The notes below the pieces were generated by a model. It had not been told where the DNA came from and made no database searches. It saw only the letters and a list, made by a program, of their open reading frames with translations. DNA of 53,081 nucleotides from Spirochaetales bacterium (lineage in GTDB: Bacteria; Spirochaetota; Spirochaetia; Treponematales; UBA12059), in the NCBI GenBank assembly GCA_016926955.1, contig JAFGNN010000091.1, positions 1 through 53,081 on the forward strand. The letters run 5' to 3'. The stretch's first letter is position 1; each line of letters starts with the position of its first letter. The translations under genes were made by a program, and so were the position numbers. This document shows positions 51,301 to 53,081 of this stretch, piece by piece.

Positions 51301-51456
51301 ACCGCGGACGCGGCGGCTGGCGACGATCCCGTCGGCCTGGTTCCCGGAGCCACCGTCGACGGCTCTGAGCCGGAACAACGCACCGTCGTCGATGATGGAG
51401 CGCCCGCCCGTGACGAGGGCGATCCCGTCGAATCCGGCGGAGAAGGGCGGGACTAG
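48361..51456 (+). CDS. smc: Chromosome segregation SMC protein, short form without canonical hinge
   Basis: A 1031-aa SMC ATPase that organises and segregates chromosomes. N-terminal head: LEIFGFKSFADRT and LLGPNGCGKSNVVDAIKW (Walker A), with VMEQGRIDQILSSKPEERR. C-terminal head: LLSGGEKSMTAIGLLFA (signature) and FCFLDEIDAALDEQN (Walker B). The long arms are coiled coil, but the middle (about residues 430-530) lacks the glycine-rich hinge of typical bacterial Smc (usual length about 1150-1190). It ends in a low-complexity acidic tail (DGDASPGIADG). GTG at 48361 is the first codon and gives the standard N-terminus. No scpA or scpB nearby. Confidence 0.93.
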   Translation: MFLKSLEIFGFKSFADRTRIEFADGISALLGPNGCGKSNVVDAIKWVVGEQSARSLRAESMEDIIFNGTETRKPLSVAEVTLTISNETGRLAVDLPEVQIKRRLYRSGESEYLLNGQSAKLKEIRELFWDTGIGKSAYSVMEQGRIDQILSSKPEERRYLFEEAAGITKHKVRSKEAEQKLARTEENLRQVQGILGEVKRSHDTLKTQADKTLAYRGLREQVFESELDLHLLKLRQFVDEKARRDEEVERRTHERDKVKGEIDAINQTLEESLDVVNSMEATLVEHQKTVYGLAVERAGKEKERKLLVERVAEARAKADQARLRAKGVSERLEGLREDVDEKEGELRSVKGRLAEIDRNVASFEENIAVADGRIKDNEAAVVKAEADILRLDLERAEAQRELDAITEDIVAELDARLRETGYSAQERRAAEDAIDALVAGIVARLEGRAALFDDLEKLRDVGSDAARELLRRARAALDETAAQSLELRERFARYKATSPAFLDEFLSPEGIITKKRSADERIRKIAETVASLRADMARRRDENRELALKVDEYRRTLEELRGNRIRIQTQAQAAEESLALLRREVAAQEAMLRELENEAWLEEKRHAEAEERLSDLDEEIAEIERKGRELTAALEKLEKDIALRNSDLSNRQGELKKKMEKLGQVQTELERLHMGLAQVETEIRNVKDNFREQYSRELVEFEERMYELRTPMADIREKLSAARAKLKDLGSVNLMAVEEYAEVKERYDFLSTQLADLEKAREDLKRITAEIRAESAELFLETYNKIKKNFHNLFRRLFGGGRGELRMVDPDHVLESGIEIYAQPPGKRLEAISLLSGGEKSMTAIGLLFATYMVKPSPFCFLDEIDAALDEQNVVRFVTLLREFGRMSQFIVITHNKKTVTGADALLGVTMEESGVTKAIAMRLERSDGAPIVPPKPIVAMEDEEEVPWEDGRELSLGLDDGDASPGIADGAFPDPATVPTADAAAGDDPVGLVPGATVDGSEPEQRTVVDDGAPARDEGDPVESGGEGRD

Positions 51457-52029
51457 ATGGCCGGCAAGGGGCTTCACGGAAAAGGGCCGGCTTCACTGCT
51501 CGCGGCGGCCGGTCGCCTCGCGAAGGAAGCCCGCGCCCGCTTCTCCAAGGACGCGCGGACTCCCCCTCCGGCGAGCGACGATGACGCGGCCGTCTCCGCA
51601 CTCGGTTTCGACGACGACGCGGCGCACGTAGCCGCGGACGCGCTGAAAAGCGCCCGCGTGAAGCCCTCCGAGCTCCTTAAGGAAGGCGTTTCGGGGCTCA
51701 AGGAGCGACCCGGCCTGCTCGCCGCCATCGGCCTCAGCGCCTTTGTGCTGCTGGGGCTCGCGGTGGCCTTCATCATCGCGACCCGCCCGCCCCGACCCAT
51801 CGAGTCGCCTGATCCGCCGGATAAACGCTGGCTCGAGCTGGCGGGGCGCCTCGAAGCGCCAGCGCCCATGCCGGACGCGGCCGTGTTCCCCCTCGACAAG
51901 CAAAGGCGCGGCGCGTTCTCGGAGGCGGACCTCCTCCTCCTCATGCCGGAACTCGAATGGGTCGATACTCGAGGTGTCGAGACACGGGTGCGCGAACGGC
52001 TCGACGCCATGCTGGACGGACTGGAGTAG
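51457..52029 (+). CDS. Single-helix membrane protein, unknown function
   Basis: A 190-aa protein: a basic/acidic cytoplasmic N-terminus (HGKGPASLLAAAGRLAKEARA, DDDAAVSALGFDDDAA), one transmembrane helix near residues 87-108 (GLLAAIGLSAFVLLGLAVAFIIA) and an outside domain rich in Pro (RPPRPIESPDPPDKRWLEL) ending in acidic helices. ATG directly follows the smc stop, so it is almost certainly co-transcribed. No family recognised; the topology suggests an envelope-anchored partner of the next lipoprotein. Confidence 0.75.
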   Translation: MAGKGLHGKGPASLLAAAGRLAKEARARFSKDARTPPPASDDDAAVSALGFDDDAAHVAADALKSARVKPSELLKEGVSGLKERPGLLAAIGLSAFVLLGLAVAFIIATRPPRPIESPDPPDKRWLELAGRLEAPAPMPDAAVFPLDKQRRGAFSEADLLLLMPELEWVDTRGVETRVRERLDAMLDGLE

Positions 52030-52034
52030 CGAAC

Positions 52035-53081
52035 ATGACGAGGAGGGAAGGGGTGCGGATCCACAAGACCGGGGCTATTGCCGCGATCGTCGCCTCGCTC
52101 TTCCTCATCTCCTGCGCTACCGCTCCCGAACCCGCCGAGCTGGGGCCGGAAACCGTTTCTGTCCCGCCCGCGGCGAAGGAAGATTCGCCGCCGTCCGAAG
52201 CGGCGGTGACCTACCTCGCGCCGGCGCCCGCGCCGGAGGCCGTCGGCGTGCCCCTCTATGAACCCGCCGCTCCCGTCGCCGCCCCCGCCTCCGCCGCCGC
52301 AGCTTCCTCGCCCGACGTCGCGCCGCCCGAGCCGAAGCCGGCGCCCGCGGTGGCCGGCACCGCCGGGGCCAAGCCCGCTCCGGCCGTCGTCGCCGCGCGC
52401 CCCGCCACCGCCGAACCCGCTACAAAGACGCCCGCGGCTCCCGCGCCGTCGGCGACACCCGCCCCGGCCCTGTCCCCGCCACCCGATCCAACGACGCCCG
52501 CGGCAGTCACGCCATCTGCCGGTACCGCCCCGGCTCTGTCCCCAGTGTCAGCCCCGATGCAGGCGATAGCCGTGACGCCCTTGGGCGCGCCTGACATCCT
52601 CGATCCTGCGGAGCTTTCCCGAGGTCCGGATCTTGAATTCGGCGTCCGCAAGGGTGATCGCTTCGAGATAAGGGTTTCTGGCTCCGGTTGGACCTACCTC
52701 GGCGAGGCCGCCGGGCAGGAAGGCATAGGATACGAGCACCGCCGCTTCCAGGAAGGGGATGCCATATTTTCCCTGACTGCCGATCGAGCGGGCGATTACC
52801 TCCTCGACTTCCGCAGGCTCGATCCATTGCTCGGCGTACCGGAATCCAAGTCCGCCCGCATCGTGGTGGCCGACGCGGCGACACCCGTCGGCGCTCCATT
52901 GAGTGGCCTCGGCACGGGTATCATGGGCAGCGTCACCGGCAGCATGGTTGCGACGCCTTCTCCGTCCCCGGCACCTGTCGCCGCGGGCTCTGTCCCCGCC
53001 GACGCTGGCGCCGCCCCTCCGGCCTCGACACCCGCCGCCACCGGCTCTGTCCCCGCCGCCCCACCGGCCTCGACACCCGCC
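52035..53081 (+). CDS. Lipoprotein with Pro/Ala-rich linkers, cut by window end
   Basis: The frame from ATG 52035 is open to the window edge (349 codons). A lipobox (VASLFLISC) anchors the mature protein. Residues about 35-175 and again the last 30 codons are Pro/Ala-rich linkers; between them lies an ordered domain (FGVRKGDRFEIRVSGSGWTYLGE, RRFQEGDAIFSLTADRAGDYLLDFRRLDP). The linkers contain T-family DNA motifs, read as ALSP or GSVP. GTG at 52053 is an alternative start. Third gene of the smc operon; function unknown. Confidence 0.75.
   Translation, partial: MTRREGVRIHKTGAIAAIVASLFLISCATAPEPAELGPETVSVPPAAKEDSPPSEAAVTYLAPAPAPEAVGVPLYEPAAPVAAPASAAAASSPDVAPPEPKPAPAVAGTAGAKPAPAVVAARPATAEPATKTPAAPAPSATPAPALSPPPDPTTPAAVTPSAGTAPALSPVSAPMQAIAVTPLGAPDILDPAELSRGPDLEFGVRKGDRFEIRVSGSGWTYLGEAAGQEGIGYEHRRFQEGDAIFSLTADRAGDYLLDFRRLDPLLGVPESKSARIVVADAATPVGAPLSGLGTGIMGSVTGSMVATPSPSPAPVAAGSVPADAGAAPPASTPAATGSVPAAPPASTPA

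Overview
The window is GC-rich chromosomal DNA and most likely comes from a spirochaete; this is inferred from gene content, not from a marker gene. A ribosomal operon (rpsP-KH-rimM-trmD-rplS) runs directly into a FliK-like gene, a free-standing FlhB C-terminal domain, an HD-GYP protein and YraN. The Smc protein is short and has no recognisable hinge. There are several lipoproteins and outer-membrane-type proteins. No rRNA or tRNA gene, CRISPR array, prophage or intact insertion sequence was seen.

Layout. 1-1628: 5' part of a dihydrouridine synthase gene and a periplasmic solute-binding protein, both on minus. 2152-7942: one long plus operon with GTGA/ATGA overlaps, from a strong sigma70-type promoter through ribosome and tRNA-modification genes into flagellum-like genes. 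8077-11790: an Hsp70-like ATPase on minus, and on plus a histidine kinase with its own periplasmic sensor domain plus a response regulator. 11998-14585: a secreted alpha-amylase lipoprotein and a second lipoprotein behind a promoter with LacI-type palindromes. 14599-19922: a SWIM-SNF2 helicase and serS on minus. 20677-25910: a 58-residue cysteine protein, prfA, prmC, a RelA/SpoT homologue and a monofunctional transglycosylase. 26172-27993: an exonuclease/phosphatase-family lipoprotein bracketed by direct repeats. 27963-36019: minus genes for a DUF188 protein, manA, a JAMM-DinG fusion helicase, purine nucleoside phosphorylase and a large surface metallopeptidase/beta-barrel protein. 36247-42894: an acidic-repeat membrane protein, a small membrane protein, a LysM-M23 peptidase, a secreted protein and xthA. 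43028-48129: rhomboid, an AT-hook-like protein, PIN-PhoH, a zinc ribbon protein, a broken REP-associated transposase and kbl. 48361-53081: smc, a membrane protein and an unfinished lipoprotein gene.

The most unusual material lies between the genes. At least four interspersed repeat families share the intergenic space: (H) a hairpin of about 75 bp with compensatory stem changes, five copies; (E) inverted repeats built on CCACGGAGACACGGAG; (P) the palindrome CGACGAAGCC/GGCTTCGTCG; (T) the motif GAGCTCTGTCCC, which also appears inside coding sequence in different reading frames. One H copy lies 135 bp from the transposase remnant, and a T copy marks the point where that remnant is truncated. Two genes carry duplicated 3' ends next to such repeats.

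The window also suggests leaderless transcription: the promoters proposed for serS, manA, the SNF2 gene and the 58-aa gene place the start site at or beside the start codon, with no Shine-Dalgarno sequence. Several enzymes have altered catalytic motifs (RelA/SpoT HD motif, HD-GYP first His) or unusual architectures (JAMM-DinG, peptidase-barrel, hinge-less Smc).
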